Part shown: positions 20,812 to 30,411 of the stretch, one piece after another | How positions within the stretch are numbered: position 1 is the stretch's first letter | Layout of the letters: each line of letters starts with the position of its first letter | Source: Oidiodendron maius Zn | Taxonomy: Eukaryota; Ascomycota; Leotiomycetes; Myxotrichaceae | Direction of reading: 5' to 3' | DNA length: 64,000 nucleotides | Assembly (NCBI GenBank): GCA_000827325.1 | Contig: KN832879.1 | Coordinates: forward strand, 1,426,001-1,490,000 | Made by a program: the position numbers and the translations under genes | The notes under the pieces: model-generated | Told to the model about the DNA's origin: nothing | What the model saw: only the letters and a program-made list of their open reading frames with translations | Databases searched by the model: none

Positions 20812-23130
20812 CTAAGTTACCCATAAGGATGTAGTCGGTTCCGAGAAAAGATTTCTGGGGTTTGTCGCGGATAAGTCCCCGTCTTCAATCAGGCCCGCCT
20901 CGAGATGAGATTGGGCGAGAAACTCCTGCATCATTGGGTCCATGAACGCCATTTCCATCGTGATACCGTCTAACGGGATGGCGGCATTGGCAGGATAACC
21001 CACCCCGCCTCGCGTAGCGATGCTGTCCCCGCCAACGAGAGGCATCTCGAAGGACACGGCGTGCTCGGACGGGGGTGCGGGGTGGCCCCGTGTCGGAGAG
21101 TGGGAGATCTCGAAGGAAATCTTCACCTGTTCGAGGTTGCGACGGAATTCAGCAGCCGCTAGGTTTCCGTTGCTACTCATGCTTGCCAACACCTCTCGGG
21201 CCGTGTCAAGGGCGCCGTGCTCATCTACATTGTGTCCGGAGACATACCTCGACATAACCAAAACCAGGGCGGACGAGAAGAGACACTGTGCGCAAGACGA
21301 ACCAAACATATGTAGCGAGGACTTTATCCATTCGCCAACGATGAGCGAGTGTGAGTGCCGCGCCGCGTGGACACAAGCCTCCACGAGAGTCAACACTTCG
21401 CGAGAGAGGCTACTATTCTCCCACCCTTTCTCCTTGGACTGCACTAACGCGTGGAGCAACGACGGTCGCGTCGTTAGGATCACTAGCTAGTTCTCTGGTC
21501 AGCAATGGCACGGGGATAGTTCAAGACGGCTTTACCTGGTTAAACATGAGGTGGAGGGAAATGATATTCCCTCGGCTCTCGCCCCCATGGGCCAAGGAGA
21601 GCCGAACACTGGCAGGTAGCGTTTCCATCCAGTCTCTCAGCGCCTTAAGGAGCGTCTGTGCCCGTTGCAGGAAGATAGCTTCGTGCTTCCTGCGACTGTA
21701 GATCTCGGCCATTAGTCGGCCAGCAATGTGGGCCAGACCGATGTTAGCTGTGATGTAGTCAACGTCTGTGAATTGGCCGTCTGAATGGTGCGAGGGCATA
21801 TCCACGTGGAGATCGTGCTCAGATACCTGCGCGGGAAGGCTTATCTCGCACGCCAGCATTCGGTCGAGAATATATATGGTCCACCAGAGTCGAATGCGGT
21901 GTTGACGGTCGACAGAATCCGTCAGCTGCGCCTCGGAGATTGTGTAGTTCAGTCCTAATATCAGTCCCAATCGCGTAGCACTGCCGATGAGCAAGTAAGC
22001 AGAATGGCGACGATTGAGAAAGCAAGAAAACAAGGCCTACTCCTGCCATTAGTCCCTGTGCATTCACCCTTGCGTGTATATGAGAGTACGAACTTACAAG
22101 CAGCAAGAGCGTCTCAACATGCGCTATACTTGGCCGTTCGGGCAGAAACTGGACGAGACTTGTCGCTCTCGCGAAGTACCTGGTCCCCGGCACCTCATTA
22201 TGGTCCGAGGGTCTCGCCGAGTAGATCTCACCAAACGCAAATAAGGCGAAGAAGCGGGCTGTCTCGACCGGGCAAGCTGAGTTCGAGCTCTGATAGACCT
22301 TCTCCAACATCTCTAGAGTGGCCCGGCGGAGAACGAAATCATAGACGCTGCCGATGTGGTTTAGGGCGACGGCGACAAGCAGTCTTGCGCGCGAGACACT
22401 GGGCCACTTGGCAGGTGCCTCGTTGGCTATGGTTAGTGTGCTTTCAAGCACATAGCTGGTGCGAGGGATGTGCGAGGTGGTAGGGTCGCCATCAAGAAAC
22501 TGTCGAAAGCGCGTGGCAAACGCGGTGCAAGCAGCCTCGCCGACAAAGATGGGTGGCTCTGCCGGGTCGTAGGGGTGGAACCATGCCCGTTCATTCAACA
22601 GAGGGTTTCTCACAATCGTACCATCGTCCCTGGGCAGGGGAGACGGGCTTCGTCCTGGTGCTAGGTCGCGCGGGTTTGCACAAGACTCCTCGTCCTCGTC
22701 CTCTCCCGCCTGCTGGGCGACCTCCGCCGGCCTGTCAGCTCTCTCCGACGTCAGGTGCGCTTTCAAGAGCCGGATCTCCGACTGGAGATGTTCTATATAG
22801 CTAGGAAATCATGGGTCCGCGCCTACAAGGCCTCAAGTAAGGGGGGAGCGACTTACCTTTTGCTGACTTTTACCTTCCGATCACGCTTCAGAAAGGTGCA
22901 TTCATCTGCACAGCCAGCCTGCTGACATTTGGCGCACGGCTTGGTGCCGGAGCACTTAATCTTACGCTCACGGCATCTCCTGCAACTATCGAGTCTCCGT
23001 CAGCCCGGAGGCAAACCAAACCCCAGTGAGCAGCGCTGGGAAAGAGGGCATACGCGGTGGGCTTCTGGGCTTCCTCGTTCATCGTAATAGCGAGCCCCTC
23101 GTTGTGTGCGTCGAGATGAGTTGTCGACAT
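20812..23130 (-). CDS. Zn(II)2Cys6 transcription factor 1
   Basis: Five exons on the minus strand, 23130-23054, 22985-22857, 22800-22098, 22036-21536 and 21486-20812, give 694 residues. Intron 1 (68 nt) must be removed to open the zinc cluster, because an in-frame TGA lies just before it. The cluster has cysteines at about 27, 30, 37, 43, 46 and 55 (ACRRCRERKIKCSGTKPC, then AKC). Next come the linker and a heptad helix YIEHLQSEIRLLKAHL that should mediate dimer formation. The middle domain of fungal-specific regulators runs from about 170 to 450 (VETLLLLALFSCFLNRRH, then HRIRLWWTIYILDRMLA). Such proteins bind paired CGG half-sites in the nucleus and control nearby metabolic genes. Position and orientation suggest it serves the block 14819-26618. 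A decayed copy of its 5' end lies at 14330-14640. Confidence 0.9.
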
Positions 23131-23448
23131 GGTTGTGTGAGTGGGCGGAACGGTACATATCGCCGATGAACAGGGTAGAATCTCGTGGTGAGAGGAGCTC
23201 GGGGAAAAAGTCGCAGGACCGAGACTTAAACTGCGTACTTATTTTGGCCCGTCCGACCAGTGGAGCAGCGGGGAAGAGTCAACGGCGCCGAAGCGAAGGA
23301 TGCCGAGCTGCACAGGTTTTGACAGGAGTATCCTCCGAAGCAAAAAGTGGTCTGTCCGTAACAGTTCCTTGTTACTCATGAGAATTTACAAAGGTGGCTC
23401 GCTAGGTCCGTAACGACTACATCACCCAGTGGGGTCCATTTTCAGTTA
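23131..23448. other. Promoter of regulator 1 and 3' flank of the hydrolase gene
   Basis: This short region shows no gene. Part of it (to about 23290) is similar to the DNA upstream of the relic copy at 14580-14640 (shared tttggcccgtcc / ttttgcccgtcc), which shows that promoter DNA was duplicated with the coding start. Confidence 0.5.
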
Positions 23449-24558
23449 TCACTCTTCCATCCACGCTAAAATCCGCTCGGCAATCTCTAAGTTATTCTTC
23501 TCCATGAACATCATGTGCCCATTTCCCCTAATACCAATTATCGGCAAGTCAAAAAAGTCTGTCGCCACGCCTGCTTGCTTAAGATAGTCCACAGTGCAAT
23601 AGTCATACGGGGCGTGATAGGAAGACTCGGAAGTGACAACCAAGACCGACACCTTGGCCAGGTTAACGAGCTGCTTCGGTGGATCAGCTTGAAGAATGCA
23701 GTCTGTCAGCTTGGTACCTGGCGGCGCGGGCCGAACGATGGTAGAAAGGTACGACCCATTTGGTCCAGCTGGGGGGTCATACTCCACCGCCAGGTCGGTG
23801 ATACCATACGGGTGCGGCCCAAAGAACGGGAAAACACCCTCGAATGGCGGGCCCCCGGGCTCGAGGGCAACTATCTTCTTGACGAGGTTGGGGCGAGCAT
23901 CGCCGACCCGCCAGCCGAACGGTCCAGCTTGGCTGTGGGTGAGGAGGTAAACGGGCTGGTTTAGATAATCCACAAGTGCCGTGTACGCCGCTGCATTAGT
24001 GGCCTCGGCAATCAGATTGTCGTTTTGTAGCTGGACCTGGGTGGCGTAGAAGGCGTCGAACACGGGATCGCCGACACGTCCGGAGCCAGGCCATTGGGTG
24101 TGCAGACTTGCTTGGGGCCAAAGATTGAAATCCTGTGTTGCAGTAAAGAAATTTTCAATCGCTGTGGTGGCAATTGCTACCATCTCGCCGTGCCCGGGAA
24201 GCCAGGGGCTGCGACCACGTTCGGGTTGATCACTCAAGTACACCACGTATCCCTGGGAGAGGAAGTAATGTGCCCACCCTTCACGGCCATCCGGTGTGTG
24301 GAGGAAATTTGTGCCCGTCTGGGCCGATCCTGCGATAAATATGATAGGGTGCTGTTTTGTGACGATTGATGGAGTAAGCTTCTCGACATAGATTTGGCCG
24401 ACCCTGTATTGCGATGTGGTGTTGCCCGAGGCAACTTGGATGTATTTGCCTCCAACGTAGAAATAGTGCCGGCCATACGGTGCGGACGGAGCTGTCGGGT
24501 AGGCCGCGGCACCGTACAGTGCTAGGACGGCCAGGATCTTAAAGCTGTTAAAGTGCAT
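23449..24558 (-). CDS. Secreted alpha/beta hydrolase
   Basis: This is an intron-free frame of 369 codons on the minus strand. Residues 1-20 (NSFKILAVLALYGAAAYPTA) are a good signal peptide. The fold shows PIIFIAGSAQTGTNF (about 71-85, oxyanion side), YVVYLSDQPERGRS (104-117), the nucleophile elbow VYLLTHSQAGPFGW with Ser209 (T-H-S-Q-A instead of strict GxSxG), the following acid strand KKIVALEPGG with Glu233, and the histidine in IRGNGHMMFMEKNN (His348). This matches a fungal and bacterial esterase-like family with serine, acid and histidine residues all present. The substrate is unknown; a secreted enzyme that frees a carboxylic acid for the adjacent monocarboxylate-type MFS is an inference from context only. 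The 3' ends lie only 318 bp from regulator 1. Confidence 0.88.
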   Translation of the reverse strand: MHFNSFKILAVLALYGAAAYPTAPSAPYGRHYFYVGGKYIQVASGNTTSQYRVGQIYVEKLTPSIVTKQHPIIFIAGSAQTGTNFLHTPDGREGWAHYFLSQGYVVYLSDQPERGRSPWLPGHGEMVAIATTAIENFFTATQDFNLWPQASLHTQWPGSGRVGDPVFDAFYATQVQLQNDNLIAEATNAAAYTALVDYLNQPVYLLTHSQAGPFGWRVGDARPNLVKKIVALEPGGPPFEGVFPFFGPHPYGITDLAVEYDPPAGPNGSYLSTIVRPAPPGTKLTDCILQADPPKQLVNLAKVSVLVVTSESSYHAPYDYCTVDYLKQAGVATDFFDLPIIGIRGNGHMMFMEKNNLEIAERILAWMEE

Positions 24559-25045
24559 CGCGTTGTGTACTCTAGCTGCAATCTTCTTTTTCTCTTCTCT
24601 TTGTTATTGTGCTTGTTGTGATGGGTGGGGAAATTGCTTATAACGTGCGGGGTAGTGGTTGCTGCCCAATCCCTACTTAATATCCCTAAGGAGTAGGAGG
24701 GTCTACCCTTTAAGCTACATATATATATATATATATATACATATAATCCTAATAGATTCTTCTATTATTATAAATATAGCCTATAATAGTCTAAATAGGT
24801 CGTCTAACTTATACCCGGGTTTCGGTGTATGGGACATATATGCGCGCACATGTGAAAAGTATAGAGATGAGATTGAAGAAGATGGATTCTGAGTGGTTTT
24901 AGTTAAAATCTATCTCCTTTTATAGTTGAATTATAATAATATAAGGTATAAGGTAGTTAGTCAGAGGGGGTTTTATGGCACGCTCGCTTATCTGGAACGT
25001 TCGTGTCAACATCGTGCGTAGCTGTCTCCGCGAACAAGGTCGAGC
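24559..25045. other. Intergenic with a TA microsatellite
   Basis: This is the hydrolase promoter plus the MFS 3' flank. A (TA) run of about 11 units lies at 24718-24739. The rest is AT-rich without coding signal. Confidence 0.6.
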
Positions 25046-26618
25046 TCAAAACTTAGCCGTAAGTTTCCAACCGCTCTGAGCCAGCTTCGCAAAGAGCACC
25101 CCCGTTGTACCGATCAACACCATGACGCCAGCAAAGATCTTCATACCGAGGTAGTCACCGTTCTCACGTGCTAGTATTGCTCCAGCAATCGGGCTAGTTG
25201 TCAGGCCTCCTAGGGAACAGAACAAAAAGAGTAAGCCAGTCCTGAAGCCAATTTCCCGTGGAGGCGAGATCTGAGCGGCAAGCGCGGGTAGCAACGACAC
25301 GTAAGCACCGGATGTGAAGCCGAAAAAGCCGGCAAACGCGATGGTTGCAGCGTTATTAGTTGCGGGAATCCAGAGGGCGAGAATTAGTATGCTGGTGGTG
25401 TAGCAGACGACTACGAAGACGTTGTAACGGCCTACTTTGTCGGCTAGCATGCCGGAAAGTGCCCGTCCAAACAAACTAATCTTTGTCAGCTGTGGCGCAA
25501 AGATTGCTAATGTTATGGCGAACTACCTAGTGGCATTGAGCACGGCGAGCAGGTACTGCGCCAAGCCTGGAGCCATGCCCTGTGCAATCGCCTCGACGAT
25601 GATGAAATTGATAGGTATGAAAATGCCGAAAGTAAGAAAGAATGCCCCTCCAAGAAGTAACATCATCGAGGTCTCCTTGAAAGGTCGCATAGGTTCCTGC
25701 TTCGTTTGGCTCCGTGAGCGAGGTGGGAGACGAGACTTGACAGCAAGGTTGGCGACGATAAGCAGGAAGAGGATGAGAAAAGCGGAGATTCTCATGGCCC
25801 AGCCATAGCCGACTTCTCTGATGAGACGACTGACCATGATGGGAAAGATAACACCACCGAGGCTAGACCCGGTTGAGAGAGCACCGAACGCGGCACCTCT
25901 CTTTTTATTGAACCATCCGGATGTTGCACTGAGTGCTTCATGATGGTCAGCGTGCGTGACAAGATAATTGACATCCTTGTCTGCTTACCTGGCTGGAAGA
26001 TGCACGCCACACCGCATGCGCTACAAACTCCTTGTGAGAGAAGAACCTGATAGTACCGTGACGATATTGATGCCATCATGAGACCGAAAACATGTAGAAA
26101 TGTTCCAACGAGAAGCAGAATGTGTGGCCCGCGTTGATCGTAGATCTTGCCGACAATAGGGCCCTGGAGTCATGTCAGTATATGGTTTCTCATCAATCAT
26201 CATTTTCTGCTGACCGTGGCAAACATGATGAAAATCTGCAGAGATGGAATCCATGATATCTCACTGGGAGAATATTGTTTTAGGAGATTAATTTGATAGT
26301 ACTCCTGGAATGTACCAATGCCTGGTAGCTCTTGTCAGTATCGAGAACGTCAAATCGGCGTGTCTAGTACGAACTATTGATCCAGCCAAAGCTGCAGAAC
26401 ATTGTGCACCAAGCTCCGAGAACACACAGCCAAGCTGTAGATCCACCATCTGGTGCATCGTCCCCCCATGCCGAAGTATTTGAAGGAGCCTCCGCCTTTT
26501 CGACGCCAATAGTCTCGGGAGTCGTACGAGAAGATGGAACCTCGGCCGCTTGATTCGGCCGAGAGGGTGAAGCTTCCTTATCAATGAAACTTGCCATAGG
26601 ACTTGCTTCAGATGACAT
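25046..26618 (-). CDS. MFS transporter, monocarboxylate porter type
   Basis: Five exons on the minus strand, 26618-26375, 26321-26215, 26163-25989, 25935-25527 and 25475-25046, keep one frame and give 454 residues. After a hydrophilic N-terminus of about 58 residues comes the class signature [14 protein letters not shown], which opens TM1. Further marks are [30 protein letters not shown] (the loop after TM2), [14 protein letters not shown] (before TM4), [23 protein letters not shown] (TM8-9 loop, spanning intron 4) and [11 protein letters not shown]. About 12 membrane helices fit the text. Members of the fungal MCT family carry short acids or related metabolites across the plasma membrane, mostly by proton symport. 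The gene is divergent from the 14-TM MFS. Two unusual donors (GTTCGT in intron 1, GTCAGC in intron 2) are needed; frame continuity supports both. Confidence 0.9.
26541..26563. promoter_or_regulatory. Perfect inverted repeat CTCGGCCG-N7-CGGCCGAG inside MFS exon 1
   Basis: The two 8-bp arms (26541-26548 and 26556-26563) are perfect inverted copies spaced by CTTGATT. They contain the same CTCGGCC core as the promoter elements at 27396 and 32676. It lies within codons of the disordered N-terminus, 56-78 nt downstream of the start. It could be an internal binding site or chance in a GC-rich stretch. Confidence 0.3.
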
Positions 26619-26762
26619 TGCCGTCCGTAAGTAATCTTATACGAAGCTGATGATGAGAAACTGATAGTGAAGGAGATGAGGAAATAGAGATTTTTTTTGG
26701 CTATACTAATGGAAGAGGAACATGACATTGAGGAGGTGCGGAGGGACTTATCTATGCATCTC

Positions 26763-26779
26763 CTCGGCCTCGGCCTCGG
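26763..26779. promoter_or_regulatory. CTCGG triple repeat upstream of the MCT-type MFS
   Basis: The bases CTCGGCCTCGGCCTCGG lie 145 nt upstream of the minus-strand ATG (26618), followed by an inverted CCGAGG at 26807-26812. The first 13 bases equal those of the elements at 27396 and 32676, but the right arm is spaced differently. This is a weaker relative of that motif. Confidence 0.4.
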
Positions 26780-27395
26780 GCTCTCCCTCTCGCTGATGCT
26801 CCCCCTCCGAGGCGCGGTCTTGTGGAGCAGTCAATATGCTCTATTAAAATATCTTTTGGTGCGGCCGTTCGGCACGGCGAAAATGTCAACGCCTAGCTCA
26901 TTCCCGAAGTAGCTCAATTTCTCAGTAGTGATTGATTGATATCGTTTATTGATTCTTCTACCTATAAGCGCTTATTAAACCACATAAGGTCTAGCTATAT
27001 AAGCAAAGCAAAATTAAACAAAAGTCCTATCCCCTTCAACAAACAATTGCGTGCAGTCTCGTATTTTGCTTCAAAATTAGCTCGCGAACCCAGCAGCATA
27101 AGCTAGCCGTAATAGCCGTGTTTCGTACCAAGCTCACTCCGCCATCTGGTCTTCCTGTGAAGCAAACGAGAGCATCAACTGAGAGCACCACGGGCTCCGT
27201 CCCCTATATTAGTCTCCTGTACGATCTTTGGTAGTCTGCCTGGTTCGCGTTTTTCTATAACACCTAGAAGCGGGTCCCTAGGGTCTCTTGCATCAGGCTG
27301 AACAGAATTTAAGAAAAGGATTGGGCGGTTCTCGAATTTCCAGAGATCTGTCCTATGCTGTAAGCATGATATGGTAAAAGTCACCTATGACATCT

Positions 27396-27429
27396 CTCGG
27401 CCTCGGCCGATGTGCGGCCGCCGAGACTA
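27396..27429. promoter_or_regulatory. 34-bp palindromic element, copy A (upstream of the 14-TM MFS)
   Basis: CTCGGCCTCGGCCGAT is followed by ten bases (GTGCGGCCGC) and then CGAGACTA; read as arms it is CTCGG ... CCGAG. The other copy at 32676-32709 has the same 34-bp length and differs at only six positions, all in the centre. It lies 462 nt upstream of ATG 27891. CGG...CCG geometry is what Zn2Cys6 dimers bind. Confidence 0.65.
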
Positions 27430-27830
27430 ACCCTAATCTGGCCATATCCGGTCATAAGGGTATTCAAGTTGGTAGCGACGCCGTCTTACAAGTGCTGAGT
27501 TAGTTTTTTCTTTTTTTAGGCTAGGTCTTCAGTTCTAGCTTCTCAGAATTAAGGCCCGTATACTGGTAGATGAAAGGAAGATACTTCAAGACTCCACCTC
27601 GCTAAGAAATAAGGCGATTAGGGGAATAATCCTGATTGCGGACACTTCACATGCGTCGGCGATGATCAGTCGACACTAACCAGCGAATTATCTTGACTGC
27701 CTACTGTATTCTGGGTAGCATCGGACGATCACCTTTGGCCGACCTCCGAAGAACCTCACGGAACTAGGCATTTCTCCACTCCTTGGTCAAGGTAAAAGGC
27801 TCCAAATACCTCTTCATAGTTATATCGCAC

Positions 27831-27878
27831 CACACTGACGCACCTCACTGACACACCTCACTGACACACTTCACTGAT
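27831..27878. repeat. 13-bp tandem repeat in the MFS leader
   Basis: CACACTGACGCAC, CTCACTGACACAC, CTCACTGACACAC and a partial TTCACTGAT follow one another (27831, 27844, 27857, 27870), ending 13 nt before ATG 27891. They probably lie in the 5' untranslated region or core promoter. Confidence 0.8.
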
Positions 27879-27890
27879 ATTCTCTACATA

Positions 27891-29937
27891 ATGGAAAACA
27901 ACCATACTTCTGTCTCGGAGGACAAAGCTGCCGTGGATCTCGACGTGGATATCCGACCTGCGGCACCGCCTCTCGTTGTGCCCAATACCCCCGAATTTGA
28001 ACTGGCAGAATTAGGCGAAGGGGAAAGACCAGCTGATATTGTTAGTAGGGCTAACCCAAGAAGCAAGATCAGAGTCACAGCTATTTTGGTGGCGTTGAAC
28101 GTGAGAAGATATGCCGTTCCTGATACCCAGTGAACTAACTGCTGTTAGTTGTCAATGTTTGTCTCTGCCCTAGATCAAGTGAGATTTCCCTACCCCTTAC
28201 CGCTGCGTTTACCTTGGATAAAGCATTAAAACTAACTTCTTTCCACCCTCAGACAATCATAGCGACCGCCATCCCAACGATCGTTTCCTCCCTGGGCACA
28301 GCCTCTGGCTACGTCTGGATCGGTGGCTCTTACCTGTTGGCGGGTGCGGCTGCGGGTCCTCTATGGACGAAATTCTCGGATATATGGGGCAGGAAACCCA
28401 TCCTGTTGGGTTCATCTATGATGTTCTTTTGTAGTTCAATTATATGTGCTAGGGCGCAGAGTATGAAAATGCTGATTGTGGGGAGGAGCTTGCAAGGGAC
28501 GGCGTCAGGGGGGTTGTTCCAGCTGGTTATGATTGTCATTAGTGACATTTTTAGTATGAGGTGAGTTACCTACTTACAACGGGGTGTCTAACCAAAAACT
28601 AATGAATATAGAGAGAGGAGCCTTTTTATGGGGCTGACAGCAGTTATGTGGACTTTAGCTGGGGCAGTAGGACCCGTTATGGGGGGCGCATTTACTCAAA
28701 CTATTGGCTGGAGGTGAGAATTGTTCCCAATATTTTGACTGCGGTTTCTCATTTGCATACAAAAGGTGGTGCTTCTGGATAAATCTTCCGATATCAGGGT
28801 CGGCATTCTTGCTTATCTTAGGGTTTCTAGATGTGCATAACCCCAAAACGGGATTGAGAGATGGAATCAAAGTTATAGATTGGTTTGGGAGCCTTTCAAT
28901 CTTGGGGTTAACTCTAATGCTGTTACTTGGGTTGGACTTTGGTGGGGCGGCGTTTCCGTAAGTGATCAACTCTTTTTAAGGCTACTTCATGCTGACAGTG
29001 ATAGTTGGAACTCTCCTCAAGTCATCTGTCTACTCGTTTTTGGATCTCTTATGAGCGTCTTCTTTGTATACAGTGAGAAATGCCTAGCAAAGTATCCTCT
29101 CATGGTCCTTGATATATTTAAGGAACGCTCAAATATCGCCTGCGTTGCCCTCGGGTTTTTCCACGGGTTTGTAAGTCTAAAACTTGCCATGTCATCAGAT
29201 TTAACTAACACGTAAATCAGATCTCTACTGCAATGGAATACTACGCCCCCCTCTATTTCCAATCCGTCATGGGTGCCTCGCCGCTCCGTTCTGGCGTCCT
29301 CATTCTTCCGTTAATAGTGGCCCAGTCGTTTGTGGCCATCCTCGCTGGTATTATCATTCATCGCACTGGCCGGTACCTCGAAATAATCCGCCTAGGACCG
29401 ATAATCATGACGGTTGGAATTGGTCTCTACGTCTGTCTCTCTGCAACATCGTCAACAGGTGAAATTGTCGGGTTCCAAATACTAGCCGGTATTGGGTCAG
29501 GCGTTCTATATGAACCTCCACTTCTTGCTCTGCAAGCTTTTGTTCCACAGAATAATGTCGCCACGGCGTCGTCAAGTCTGGGATTCGTTCGCAGCCTTGC
29601 TTCAGCCATGTCGGTGGTTATTGGCGGTGTTATTTTCCAAAATTCAATAGATATCAGAGTTGACGCCCTCAAAACTCCGCCGGCTAGCCTCCCATCCAAT
29701 ATTACAGATTTGCTATCGAATGGGCAAGCGGTTGCGAATATCGTTGCGGTGAATTTGATTCAGGATGAGGGACAGAAAATATTGGTAAAAGAGACGTATG
29801 CGTGGAGTTTGAGGAATATTTGGTTATTTTACGTATGCACATCTGCGTTGTGTATTCTTTCTACAGTATTTATAAAGAAGCAAGTGTTGAGCAAGGAGCA
29901 TGAGGAGACGAAGACGGGTATTAAGCCGATGGAATAG
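27891..29937 (+). CDS. MFS drug:H+ antiporter (DHA2-like, 14 TM)
   Basis: Seven exons, 27891-28100, 28149-28178 (30 nt), 28253-28560, 28612-28713, 28766-28957, 29005-29170 and 29221-29937, give 574 residues in one frame. A 60-residue cytosolic head is followed by TM1 (ILVALNLSMFVSALDQ), the TIIATAIPTI segment, motif A GPLWTKFSDIWGRKPILL, motif B LIVGRSLQGTASGG, and the antiporter motif C GPVMGGAFTQTIGWRWCFW. Later marks are ALDFGG-like LLGLDFGGAAFPW and MEYYAPLYFQSVMGASPLRSG. These mark the 14-helix DHA2 type, which exports toxins, drugs or self-made metabolites with proton exchange at the plasma membrane. The 34-bp element upstream is shared with regulator 2, whose gene follows in convergent orientation. 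It looks fully functional. Confidence 0.92.
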
Positions 29938-30411
29938 GGAGTGTCTTGTTGGTAGCATTGTTGTGTTATTAGGAGGCTTAATCTGTAAAGTATGTTGTGC
30001 ATTTTGGATTGTCGAGGATTTGAGAGGTAGGGGTGTCGTGTGTAGGTAATGTAACAACGTGCCTTTGGAGTACAAGCATTGCCTCAAGGGCAATATGAAA
30101 AAACCTTAGTACCATTTAGTATTAATGGAGTCGAAGGATCGGAGGACAGTTCTGGTGTGGAGCCCTCTGAGAAGATAGAGCTCGGTAGGTGTGTTTGCGC
30201 TAACAGATATAGGACTGTTGCATCAAGGCTCTGTTTCAAGTTACATTCACGGGAGCATCCTTTTGAGGCTCTTTCGCGCGCTGCTTGCCGACGCTTCAAT
30301 CTTGTACTTTCTTGCCGTATTATAATGGATGGAAGTGGAAATCCAATAATAATAGTGCGACTGTTTTCTATTAATATGTGCAATTCATACGAATACAAAT
30401 TATATGCATTC
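29938..30411. other. Convergent 3' region between MFS and regulator 2
   Basis: The two genes end toward each other here. Frames present on both strands overlap each other and have no recognised domain. I see no element apart from AT-rich 3' flanks. Confidence 0.5.

Larger units (their letters stand above)
26619..27890. promoter_or_regulatory. Divergent promoter between two MFS genes
   Basis: This 1.27-kb region separates the two start codons and holds no supported gene. It contains CTCGGCC-type elements at 26763-26779 and 27396-27429 and a 13-bp tandem repeat just before the 27891 ATG. Sharing a promoter suggests that the two exporters or importers are co-regulated. Confidence 0.6.
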
